Shown one piece after another: positions 16,531-23,851 of a stretch of DNA of 64,000 bases. Origin of the DNA: DATDAH01 sp963845425 (GTDB lineage: Bacteria; Actinomycetota; Acidimicrobiia; Acidimicrobiales; DATDAH01); the NCBI GenBank assembly GCA_963845425.1, contig CAWJSC010000016.1, positions 124,001-188,000 of the forward strand. Reading direction: 5' to 3'. The notes beneath the pieces are model-generated. The model did not search any database, was not told the origin of the DNA, and worked only from the letters and a program-made list of their open reading frames with translations. Both the position numbers and the translations under genes were made by a program. The first letter of the stretch is position 1. Every line of letters starts with the position of its first letter.

Positions 16531-17297
16531 GGCTCTTCGCCTGACGGCTCATCGCCCTGCGGCCTCTTCGGCCCGCCGCTCACCCCATCGGTCACCTCGA
16601 GGCGGATGCGCTTGTTCGCCTTGCCTTTGGACTCGGTCTTGACCACCCGAACCCCGCCGACCTCCGCGGTCGAGGCCACGTGGGTGCCGCCGTCGGCTTG
16701 CTTGTCCAGGCCGACGATGTCCACCACCCGGATCTCGGTGACGGACCCGGGGATCATGTTGACCTTGGTCCGGATGAGGTCCTCGTCGGCAACGGCGGTG
16801 TCCCGGGGCAGGAAGCCGACCTCGATGGGCCGGTCCGCGGCGATCTCGGCGTTGACCAGCTCCTCGACCCGGGCGCCGAAGCCCTCGGGCAGGGGGTCGA
16901 ACTCGAAGTCCATCCGAGCGGCGAGCGGCGTCATGTTCCCGCCGGTCACCGCGGTGGCCCACTCGTTCCAGATCACCCCACAGAGGATGTGCAGTGCGCT
17001 GTGGGTCCGCATGAGGCCGTGGCGCCGCTCCCAGTCCAGGGTGCCGGTGACCGTCGCGCCCACCGCCGGGACCGGGCCCTCGAGGGTGTGCCAGGCGTCC
17101 GCATCGTGCTTGGTCACCTCGGTCACGCGGGCCTTGCCGTCCTCACCGGCCAGGGTCCCGGTGTCGTGGGGCTGGCCGCCGCCCGTCGGGTAGAACGCGG
17201 TGCGGTCGAGGCGGACCCGGTTCCCGTCCACCTCGACCACCGTGGCGGTGAAGCCCCGCAGATACGCGTCGTGCAGATACAGCAGTTCGGTGCTCAA
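16527..17297 (-). CDS. alanyl-tRNA editing protein (AlaX-type)
   Basis: A 256-residue free-standing homologue of the alanyl-tRNA synthetase editing domain, which hydrolyses Ser- or Gly-charged tRNA-Ala. The domain start is LDRTAFYPTGGGQPHDTG, and the zinc-binding H-x3-H is RTHSALHIL (H99, H103). The second zinc motif, usually C-x-G-T-H, is here ADGGTHV, with Asp where Cys is common; several bacterial AlaX proteins may share this, so it is not proof of loss. The Lys-rich segment SKGKANKRIRLEV near the end suits tRNA contact. The TTG start at 17297 is the earliest sensible one. The stop overlaps the larE start by 4 bases. Confidence 0.85.
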   Translation of the reverse strand: MSTELLYLHDAYLRGFTATVVEVDGNRVRLDRTAFYPTGGGQPHDTGTLAGEDGKARVTEVTKHDADAWHTLEGPVPAVGATVTGTLDWERRHGLMRTHSALHILCGVIWNEWATAVTGGNMTPLAARMDFEFDPLPEGFGARVEELVNAEIAADRPIEVGFLPRDTAVADEDLIRTKVNMIPGSVTEIRVVDIVGLDKQADGGTHVASTAEVGGVRVVKTESKGKANKRIRLEVTDGVSGGPKRPQGDEPSGEEP

Positions 17298-17439
17298 CCG
17301 GCCCGGCCTCCTCGTGTCCGCAGGATTGTGCCTCTGTTACAGCTCGGTTGCGCGAAGGACACTGGCGGGGTCGAGGGCCTATGCTCCTCCCCGTCCGTGG
17401 CGATGACGCCACGGCATGCTGCTTTCCGAGGGGAGAGAA

Positions 17440-18750
17440 ATGCGATTCAAGGGACGTCTGTGGCGTCTGCTGGCCCTGTTCTTCGCTTTCACACTCGTCG
17501 CCGCTGCTTGCGGTGACGACAGTGGGGACGACGAGGCCAGTGACGACACGACCGATGACACGACCGACACCACCGAGCCTGCCGGTGGCAGCGCAGACGG
17601 GGTCCTGGCCTTCGGTGGCCTGCTGCCCCAGACGGGTGACCTTGCGTTCCTCGGGCCACCCGAGGAAGCGGGCGTCCAGCTGGCCGTCGAGGACATCAAC
17701 GCCGCCGGCGGTGTGCTCGGTGCCGATGTCACGTTCGATCCGGGTGACTCCGGCGACACGAACACCGACATCGCCAACCAGACCACCGACCGTCACCTGG
17801 CCAACGGGGTCGACGCCATCATCGGCGCCGCCTCTTCGGGCGTGTCGTTCACGGTCATCGACAAGATCACCGGCGCCAACGTCATCCAGTTCTCCGGGGC
17901 CAACACCTCGCCGGACTTCACGACGTACGACGACAACGGGCTGTACTTCCGTACCGCCCCGTCCGACGTGCTCCAGGGCCGCGTGCTGTCCGACCTGATC
18001 GTTGCCGACGGCAACGCCACGGTCGGGATCATGGCTCGCCAGGATCCCTACGGTGAGGGCCTCCTGCAGTACACCGCAGAGCCCCTGGCCGAGGCCGGTG
18101 CCGAAGTCGTCAACGACGGCGGGATCGTCTATGACCCCGCAGCCGAGAACTTCGACGCCGAGGTGGGCGAGATCGTCGCCGCCGACCCTGACGCCTTCGT
18201 CATGATCGGGTTCGAGGAGTCCGCGCAGATCCTGACCTCACTGTTCGAGGCGGGCTACACGCAGGGCGAGAAGAACATCTATCTCGTCGACGGCAACATC
18301 GGGAACGCTCTCGCTGAGAACTTCACCGATCCCGGCATCCTCGAGGGCATCCGGGGCACGCTGCCTTCGGCTGAGGTGTCCCAGGAGTTCAAGGACCGCC
18401 TCCTCGAGGTGGACCCGGCGCTGGAGGACTTCTCCTACGCCCCCGAGAACTACGACGCCATCATCATCACCGCCCTGGCCGCCGAGGTGGCCGCCACCGA
18501 CGATCCGGTCGAGGTTGCGGCCCAGATCAACGGGGTGACCCGGGACGGCACCACCTGCACCACCTACGAGGAGTGCCTGGCGCTCGTCGGGGAGGGTGAG
18601 GACATCGACTACGACGGTGCGGGCGGTCCCTACACCTTCGGTGACGCCGGTGAGCCCACGGAGGCGAGCTTCGCGATCCTCCAGTACGGCGCCGACAACA
18701 CCATCGATGACAGCCTGACCGAGTTCCAGTTCGCGGCGATCGAGGAGTAA
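17440..18750 (+). CDS. branched-chain amino-acid type ABC transporter substrate-binding lipoprotein
   Basis: A 436-residue secreted lipoprotein with a signal peptide (RLLALFFAFTLVAAAC) and lipobox cysteine C24, followed by an Asp/Thr-rich linker. The mature domain is a type I periplasmic-binding fold of the LivJ family (peripla_BP_6): it begins with GGLLPQTGDLAFLG and contains VAVEDINAAGG-like AVEDINAAGGVLG and the SSGVSFTVIDKI pocket loop. The ligand is likely an amino acid or small carboxylate. It converges on livF and probably serves the livFGMH permease on the other strand. ATG at 17440 follows a GGGAG site at 17431-17435. A TATGCT at 17380-17385 may be a -10, but the -35 is unclear. Confidence 0.88.
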   Translation: MRFKGRLWRLLALFFAFTLVAAACGDDSGDDEASDDTTDDTTDTTEPAGGSADGVLAFGGLLPQTGDLAFLGPPEEAGVQLAVEDINAAGGVLGADVTFDPGDSGDTNTDIANQTTDRHLANGVDAIIGAASSGVSFTVIDKITGANVIQFSGANTSPDFTTYDDNGLYFRTAPSDVLQGRVLSDLIVADGNATVGIMARQDPYGEGLLQYTAEPLAEAGAEVVNDGGIVYDPAAENFDAEVGEIVAADPDAFVMIGFEESAQILTSLFEAGYTQGEKNIYLVDGNIGNALAENFTDPGILEGIRGTLPSAEVSQEFKDRLLEVDPALEDFSYAPENYDAIIITALAAEVAATDDPVEVAAQINGVTRDGTTCTTYEECLALVGEGEDIDYDGAGGPYTFGDAGEPTEASFAILQYGADNTIDDSLTEFQFAAIEE

Positions 18751-18781
18751 CCACTCCCCGGTCCGAACGGACCACAGCGTC

Positions 18782-18807
18782 GGAGCCGCCCCTTCGGGGG
18801 CGGCTCC
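18782..18807. terminator. hairpin terminator between convergent liv genes
   Basis: An 11-base-pair GC-rich stem (GGAGCCGCCCC with its complement) closed by the stable TTCG tetraloop lies between the convergent stops of the binding-protein gene and livF. There is only a weak T-rich tail (TTCGCG), so it may act as a bidirectional hairpin terminator rather than a classic intrinsic one. Confidence 0.7.
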
Positions 18808-18833
18808 TTCGCGTCAGGCCGACTGAACGGTGC

Positions 18834-19562
18834 TCAGGCCTTGGCCAGGGTCCCGAGGTAGAGCTCGATGACCTTGGGGTCGTGGAGGAGGGCGTCGCCG
18901 GCGTCCGTGTAGGCGTTCTGGCCCTGGTCCAGGACATAGCCCCGGTCACAGACCTGCAGGCAGCGGCGGGCGTTCTGCTCGACCATGATGATCGAGACGC
19001 CGGCCTGGTTGATCTGGTCGGCCCGCTCGAAGACCTCGCTCTGCAGGGCGGGGCTGAGGCCGGCCGACGGCTCGTCCAGCAGCAGCACCGAGGGCTCCAT
19101 CATCAGGGCCCGGCCCATCGCCAGCATCTGGCGCTCACCACCGGACAGGAGCCCGGCCCGCTGATCGGCCCGCTCGGCCAGGCGGGGGAACATGCCGTAC
19201 ACCCGGTCCCGCTGGGCGGTGAAGGTCTTGGGGGCCTGGTAGACGCCCATCTCCAGGTTCTCGGCGACGGTCAGGCGGGGGAAGACGTTCTCCCGCTGGG
19301 GCACGTAGCCGATGCCGGCTCGGACCAGCTCGTGGGCGTCCTGGCCGGTGACGTCCTCGCCCCGGAGGGTGACCGAGCCCTCCCGGACCGGGAGGAGGCC
19401 GAACAGGGCCTTGATGAGGGTGGACTTCCCGGCGCCGTTGGGGCCGATGATGCCGACCAGCTCGCCCTCCCGCAGCTCGAGGTCACAGCCGTTGAGGATG
19501 TTGACCTCCGGCACGTAGCCGGCCACGATGCCGCTGGCCTCCAGCAGGAACTCGTCAGACAT
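18834..19562 (-). CDS. livF: ABC transporter ATP-binding protein, LivF type
   Basis: A 242-residue nucleotide-binding subunit of a branched-chain amino-acid type importer. The motifs are the Walker A GPNGAGKST, the Q-loop PQRENVF, the ABC signature LSGGERQML, and a Walker B VLLLDEPSAG with a downstream H-like EQNARRCLQ switch region. The EQNA motif after the Walker B distinguishes LivF from LivG. It is the last gene of the block livH, livM, livG, livF on the minus strand, and overlaps livG by 8 bases. It ends beside a hairpin terminator shared with the convergent binding-protein gene. Confidence 0.93.
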   Translation of the reverse strand: MSDEFLLEASGIVAGYVPEVNILNGCDLELREGELVGIIGPNGAGKSTLIKALFGLLPVREGSVTLRGEDVTGQDAHELVRAGIGYVPQRENVFPRLTVAENLEMGVYQAPKTFTAQRDRVYGMFPRLAERADQRAGLLSGGERQMLAMGRALMMEPSVLLLDEPSAGLSPALQSEVFERADQINQAGVSIIMVEQNARRCLQVCDRGYVLDQGQNAYTDAGDALLHDPKVIELYLGTLAKA

Positions 19563-20721
19563 CCTCAGGGGTCCCTTCGACGGCTTCCTCGCGTGCCTCG
19601 ATGACGTCTTCGCTCTCCTCGTGGGCGTGGGTGACCGGGCCCGCGGCCGCCGACTCGCCGTGATCGGTGCCGAGGTAGGCGTCGATCACCGCCGGGTCGC
19701 CGGTGACGTCGTCATGGGTGCCTTCGGCGATCACCGCGCCCTCGGCCATCACCACCACCCAGTCGCTGATGTCGCGGACCACGTCCATGTCGTGCTCCAC
19801 GAAGATCACCGACATGCCCTCGTCCCGCAGGGCCTTCACGTGGCCGAGCAGGGACTGGGTGAGGGCCGGGTTGACCCCGGCCATGGGCTCGTCGAGCATG
19901 ACCAGCGCGGGCTCGGTCATCAGGGCCCGGGCCATCTCCAGCAGCTTGCGCTGGCCACCCGAGAGAGTGCCGGCGTACTCGTTGGTCATGTGGGCCATGC
20001 CGAAGCGGTCGAGGAGCTCGACGGCCCGCTCCCGGAGCTCCTCCTCCTGGGCCCGCCAGGTTCCAGGCACGAACGAGGCGGTGAACTTCTCGCCCGTCTG
20101 GTCGATGCCCCCGAGCATCATGTTGTCCAGCACGGTCATCTTGGACAGCGCCTTGGTGAGCTGGAAGGTGCGGACCATGCCGTGGCCCGACATGAGGTGG
20201 GCCACGGCACCCGCCATGTCGACGCCGTTGAACTCCCAGGTGCCCTCGTCCGGGGTGTCGAAGCCGGTGAGCAGGTTGAACAGGGTGGTCTTGCCGGCCC
20301 CGTTGGGGCCGATGAGGCCGGTGATCACCCCGCGCTGGATCTCGAGGTGGTCGACGTCGACCGCCGTGAGACCGCCGAACCGGCGCTGCACGTTGTCCAC
20401 CACGAGGATCGGGTCCGGCTTGGCCACGCCCGGTCGGCCCTCGACGTCGGCGAACACGCCCGTGGCGGCGATCGGGCGATGGGCCCGGGTGACCGCGAGG
20501 GCCGAGGCCATCTTCCGCTTCGGGCCCAGCAGGTAGAAGGGCCCGGCGATGAAGCCGAAGAAGGCGATGGCCACCAGCCACACGGTGCGGGGCAGGTGCA
20601 CCGCCTCCCAGGCCGAGGCGGGCTGGGAGAAGGCGTCGATGCCGGCGGTCACCCAGAAGGCGACGCCCACCGAGCCGAGGATCAGCGCGAGGGCGCCGAC
20701 GAGATCAGCCATGCCGCTCAC
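19555..20721 (-). CDS. livG: ABC transporter ATP-binding protein LivG with N-terminal membrane domain
   Basis: A 388-residue protein. Residues 104 to about 350 are a LivG-type ATPase: Walker A GPNGAGKTT (138-146), the signature LSGGQRKLLEM, Walker B VMLDEPMAG, and the switch EHDMDVV. The first about 100 residues are unusual: two TM helices (7-27 and 47-66) and a WLVAIAFFGFIAGPFYLLG segment resembling a PLDc_N-type membrane domain, then a linker. Ordinary LivG is soluble and about 260 residues. The GTG start overlaps the livM stop (GTGA), and the frame is continuous, so the fusion is not an artefact of start choice; an ATG four codons later would not change it. The extension would anchor this ATPase in the membrane. 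Confidence 0.9.
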   Translation of the reverse strand: MSGMADLVGALALILGSVGVAFWVTAGIDAFSQPASAWEAVHLPRTVWLVAIAFFGFIAGPFYLLGPKRKMASALAVTRAHRPIAATGVFADVEGRPGVAKPDPILVVDNVQRRFGGLTAVDVDHLEIQRGVITGLIGPNGAGKTTLFNLLTGFDTPDEGTWEFNGVDMAGAVAHLMSGHGMVRTFQLTKALSKMTVLDNMMLGGIDQTGEKFTASFVPGTWRAQEEELRERAVELLDRFGMAHMTNEYAGTLSGGQRKLLEMARALMTEPALVMLDEPMAGVNPALTQSLLGHVKALRDEGMSVIFVEHDMDVVRDISDWVVVMAEGAVIAEGTHDDVTGDPAVIDAYLGTDHGESAAAGPVTHAHEESEDVIEAREEAVEGTPEDV

Positions 20722-21713
20722 AGCTCAAGGGCCATCTCCTGCTTGTTCCCGAACAGGCCCTGCGGCCGGAAGATCATCAGGAGGGCCAGGCCGGCACCGA
20801 CGAGCATGAACCGGATCTGGCCGACCTGGACGCCGTCCATGATGTTGTCGATCCCGAGGAAGCTGTTGTCGACGGCCTCCCGCAGGAAGTTGTCGGTCAG
20901 GGAGAGCAGCATCCAGAAGATGATCGAGCCCACGATGGGCGTCCACACCCGACCGAGGCCGCCGAGGATGAGCACGGTGTAGAGGAAGAAGGTGATCGGC
21001 GGCGAGTAGGCGTCGGGCTGCACGGTCTGGGAGCCGATCGAGAGCACCATGCCGGCGAGGCCACCCATGACGCCGCCGATGATGAGGCTCTGCACCTTGT
21101 AGCCGTAGGCGTTCTTGCCCAACGCCCGGGCGGCGTCCTCGTCCTCCCGGATCGAGCGCACGACCCGTCCCCACGGGGCCCGCATGAGGGCGAAGGTGAC
21201 CAGGGTGACGAGGCCGACGATGGCCCAGCCGGTGAGGATGATCCAGAGCTGGTTGCCGAAGAACCGGAACGGGCTGAAGCCGTACTCCTGCTGTGGGTCG
21301 AAGGGGTTGAAGTAGTAGAAGCCGCTGGCGAAGCCGTTGATGCCGTTGGACCCGCCCGAGAAGTCGCGCAGCGACACCGAACGGAAGACGGTTCTGATGA
21401 TCTCGGACGCGGCGATGGTCACGATGGCGAGGTAGTCGGCCCGCAGCCGCAGCGCCGGCAGGCCGAGCAACAGGGCCAGGATCACGCAACCGAGGATCCC
21501 CACGATGAGGGCCGTGACGGGGTGCCATCCGTAGTAGGTGATCCCGATGCCGACGCCGTAGGCCCCGATGGCCATGAACCCGACCTGGCCGAAGTTGAGC
21601 AGGCCCGTGAAGCCGAAGTGGACGTTCAGCCCCATGGCGGCGATGGCGAAGACGGCGGCCTCCCGGCTCACCCCCGCCCGCAGGGCGTTCTCGATGATGT
21701 TTCCCCAGTCCAC
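20718..21713 (-). CDS. livM: branched-chain amino-acid type ABC permease LivM
   Basis: A 331-residue permease with about nine TM helices. Family marks include NVHFGFTGLLNFGQVGFMAIGAYG near the start, the EAA-like loop GLPALRLRADYLAIVTIA, and the cytosolic coupling helix RVVRSIREDEDAARALGKN. It pairs with LivH to form the transmembrane channel. The GTG start at 21713 lies 10 bases after the livH stop; its stop overlaps the livG start by 4 bases. No extra domain is seen, unlike its two neighbours. Confidence 0.92.
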   Translation of the reverse strand: MDWGNIIENALRAGVSREAAVFAIAAMGLNVHFGFTGLLNFGQVGFMAIGAYGVGIGITYYGWHPVTALIVGILGCVILALLLGLPALRLRADYLAIVTIAASEIIRTVFRSVSLRDFSGGSNGINGFASGFYYFNPFDPQQEYGFSPFRFFGNQLWIILTGWAIVGLVTLVTFALMRAPWGRVVRSIREDEDAARALGKNAYGYKVQSLIIGGVMGGLAGMVLSIGSQTVQPDAYSPPITFFLYTVLILGGLGRVWTPIVGSIIFWMLLSLTDNFLREAVDNSFLGIDNIMDGVQVGQIRFMLVGAGLALLMIFRPQGLFGNKQEMALEL

Positions 21714-21723
21714 GTGTCGCCTC

Positions 21724-23040
21724 TCAGCCGATCCGCTCGCGTTGCCCGAAGATGCCCTGGGGGCGCACCACGAGGATCAGGATCAGCAGGGTGAGGGCGC
21801 TGACGTTCTTGAGCTCGGGGGAGATCCACAGGGTCGAGACCTGGATGATGATGCCCACGATGAGGCTGCCGACGAAGGCGCCGAACGCCGTGCCGAGGCC
21901 ACCCAGGGTCACGCCGGCGAACATGAGCAGCAGCAGCTTGAAGCCGAACTGCCAGTCGACCAGCTCGCTGCTGGCGAAGAGCACCCCGCCCAGGGTCGCC
22001 AGCGAGGCCCCGGCACCCCACACCACCAGGATCACGCGGTCCACGTCGATGCCCGACGAGCGGGCCAGGTCCGGGTTGTCCGCCACCGCCCGGATGGCCT
22101 TGCCGGTGCGGGTCCGGGTGAGGACCAGGCCGACGGCGGTGAGGACGATGAGGGAGAGGCCGATCGACCAGAGGTCCTTGGGCACCACCGTGATCGGGCC
22201 CCAGTCGTAGGGGGTCTGCACCGCGAAGTCGAGGAAGGCCTTGGGCCGGCCCCCGAACACGTACAGCACGAGGTACCGGATGACCAGCGACACGCCGATG
22301 CTGACGACCAGCATCGAGATCAGGCTGGTCCCGCGGTGGCGCAGCGGACGCCAGAGGCCGCGGTCGAAGCCCGCGCCGGCGAAGAACATCACCGTCATCC
22401 CGACGAGGGTGGCGAAGGGCAGCCAGACCCCGGCGTCGTTCAGGTACCAGACCAGGATCGTGCCGACCACGACCATCTCGCCGTGGGCGAAGTTGGTCAG
22501 GCCGGTCGTGCCGAAGATGAGCGAGAGGCCCACGGCCATCATGGCGATCACGAGGCCGAACTTGATGCCCTCGACGGTGAGCTGCAGGAACCGGTCGAGG
22601 TCGCTCGACTGGTCCCGCGTGCTGACCGCTCCCTCCTCCTGGAGGGCGAACAGGACCCGTTGGGTCTCCTGGGGGCTGACCTCGACCGTGCGGCTCAGGG
22701 TCTCGGTGTCGACCAGCTCGACGCCGTCGGGGACCGTCTCGGGGTCGACGGTGACGGTGTACTCACCGGGGCCGGGCACCTCCAGGAGGAACACCCCCTC
22801 GTCGTCGGTCTCGCCGGTGCCGATCTCCTCGTCACCGGCCGTGACGGTGAAGGTCACGCCCACCGCGGGGGTGTCGACGGCGTCCTCGCCCTCGCCCACG
22901 TCGTAGGTCAGGGTGGCCGACACGGACGTGACCCGTTGCTCGCGCTCTTCGTCCGCGACCTGGCCGGACGCGGGTGAGGCGAGGAGGCCGATGGCACACG
23001 CGACGAGGACCGCGGAGGGCACCACCGTCCGGATACGCAA
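21724..23040 (-). CDS. livH: LivH-type ABC permease with secreted beta-sandwich N-terminal domain
   Basis: A 438-residue protein. From about residue 155 it is a normal LivH permease: LIFGTTGLTNFAHGEMVVVG, the conserved AVADNPDLARSSGID coupling loop, and GGLGTAFGAFVGSLIVGI. Before this it has a signal peptide (VVPSAVLVACAIGLLASPASG) and a domain of about 110 residues outside the membrane (27-140). That domain has alternating strands and a GxxxTDDEGVFLLEVPGPGEYTV pattern split over 75-97, typical of carboxypeptidase-regulatory or SdrB-like folds. Ordinary LivH is about 290 residues with no such domain. I use the TTG at 23040, with AGGG close upstream; another TTG at 23115 would only lengthen the signal region. 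Confidence 0.88.
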   Translation of the reverse strand: MRIRTVVPSAVLVACAIGLLASPASGQVADEEREQRVTSVSATLTYDVGEGEDAVDTPAVGVTFTVTAGDEEIGTGETDDEGVFLLEVPGPGEYTVTVDPETVPDGVELVDTETLSRTVEVSPQETQRVLFALQEEGAVSTRDQSSDLDRFLQLTVEGIKFGLVIAMMAVGLSLIFGTTGLTNFAHGEMVVVGTILVWYLNDAGVWLPFATLVGMTVMFFAGAGFDRGLWRPLRHRGTSLISMLVVSIGVSLVIRYLVLYVFGGRPKAFLDFAVQTPYDWGPITVVPKDLWSIGLSLIVLTAVGLVLTRTRTGKAIRAVADNPDLARSSGIDVDRVILVVWGAGASLATLGGVLFASSELVDWQFGFKLLLLMFAGVTLGGLGTAFGAFVGSLIVGIIIQVSTLWISPELKNVSALTLLILILVVRPQGIFGQRERIG

Positions 23041-23116
23041 CGTCCCTGCCGTCTCCCCTCGGACCCACCCCGTCGGTGGATCGCCGGAGTCTAGAGAACC
23101 CTTGGCCCCGCGCAAG

Positions 23117-23791
23117 TTACGCGTCGACGAACAGATCCTCGACCGGGGTCACCATGCCCGCGTAGAAGGGGCCGAACTCGGCGTACACCGCGGAGGCCTC
23201 GTCGAAGCGCATCGTGTAGACGACCTCCTTGAGATCGTCGGGGTGCACGGCGAAGAGGGTCACCCCCCACTCGTAGTCGTCCAGGCCGGTGGAGCCGGTC
23301 ACCACCTGTAGGACCCGCCCGGCGAACTTCCGGCCCGAGGTGCCGTGCTCGAGCATCAGCTCCTTGCGGCGCTCGTAGGGCTCGGTGAACCAGTTCTGCC
23401 CCGGCTCCCGCTTCTTCGACATCGGGTAGAAGCACCAGGCGGACTTGCCCTCCGGCGGGAGCTGGGGGTGCAGCCGCGGGATCTTCATCTCCTCGGGCAT
23501 GCCCTGGGCGTACTCGCTGACCTCGGTGAGCGAGACGTAGGAGTCCACGATCTCGAGGCCGGCGGCCTGCAGCTCGGTCTGGAAGCGGCGCTGACGGCGC
23601 AGCTCGTCGCCGAGGACCATGAAGGCGAGGTCGGCCTTGTGACCCAGGACCGCCACGGGCACGACCTGGTCGCCCGCGCCCTCCGCGGCCTTCACCGCGG
23701 CGATCACCGCCTGGGGATCGGTGGCGGGGGTCGGCTTGCAGAAGAGGTGGAGGACACCCCACCCGACCTGGGGACGCAACGGCTCGGCCAT
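23117..23791 (-). CDS. hemQ: coproheme decarboxylase HemQ (chlorite dismutase family)
   Basis: A 224-residue peroxide-dependent enzyme that decarboxylates two propionates of iron coproporphyrin to heme b, the last step of the Gram-positive coproporphyrin heme route. Family marks are the WCFYPMSKKR segment (reactive Y122 and K126), the proximal His in LEHGTSGRKFAGRV (H149), and the DDYEWGVTLFAVHPDDLKEVVY strand-helix. It has neither the chlorite-dismutase distal Arg context nor a signal peptide. Heme made here supplies the cytochrome oxidase encoded in this window. A TACAGT -10-like element sits 6 bases upstream of the ATG, so it is probably leaderless. It is divergent from the membrane-glycosyltransferase fusion gene. 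Confidence 0.93.
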   Translation of the reverse strand: MAEPLRPQVGWGVLHLFCKPTPATDPQAVIAAVKAAEGAGDQVVPVAVLGHKADLAFMVLGDELRRQRRFQTELQAAGLEIVDSYVSLTEVSEYAQGMPEEMKIPRLHPQLPPEGKSAWCFYPMSKKREPGQNWFTEPYERRKELMLEHGTSGRKFAGRVLQVVTGSTGLDDYEWGVTLFAVHPDDLKEVVYTMRFDEASAVYAEFGPFYAGMVTPVEDLFVDA

Positions 23792-23797
23792 GGGCCC

Positions 23798-23803
23798 ACT
23801 GTA
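23798..23803 (-). promoter_or_regulatory. possible -10 element of hemQ
   Basis: On the minus strand TACAGT at 23803-23798 fits TANNNT and ends 6 bases before the hemQ ATG, which would place the transcript start at the start codon. No clear -35 is present. Inferred by position only. Confidence 0.4.
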
Positions 23804-23833
23804 CGGGTGGGCTGGCCCGCTGGGCCTGTCGTG

Positions 23834-23851
23834 TGTAAGGCTTCCCTTACA
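23834..23851. promoter_or_regulatory. palindromic operator-like site between hemQ and the divergent gene
   Basis: TGTAAGG-CTTC-CCTTACA is a perfect 7-base inverted repeat with a 4-base spacer. Its last base is the A of the ATG of the plus-strand gene, and it lies about 43 bases upstream of the hemQ start. The TAAGG/CCTTA half-sites resemble iron-regulator (DtxR/IdeR) half-sites, which would make sense beside a heme gene, but the match to the long consensus is partial. It could also be a short hairpin at the start of the mRNA. Confidence 0.4.

Noticed and set aside
16527..17297. Loss of zinc binding in the AlaX-type protein because CGGTH is ADGGTH
   Set aside because: The HxxxH and GTH ligands remain and I recall the Asp form in other AlaX proteins, so inactivity is not supported.
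17380..17385. TATGCT as the -10 of the substrate-binding protein gene
   Set aside because: No acceptable -35 at 16-18 bases was found, so it is only mentioned in the gene entry.
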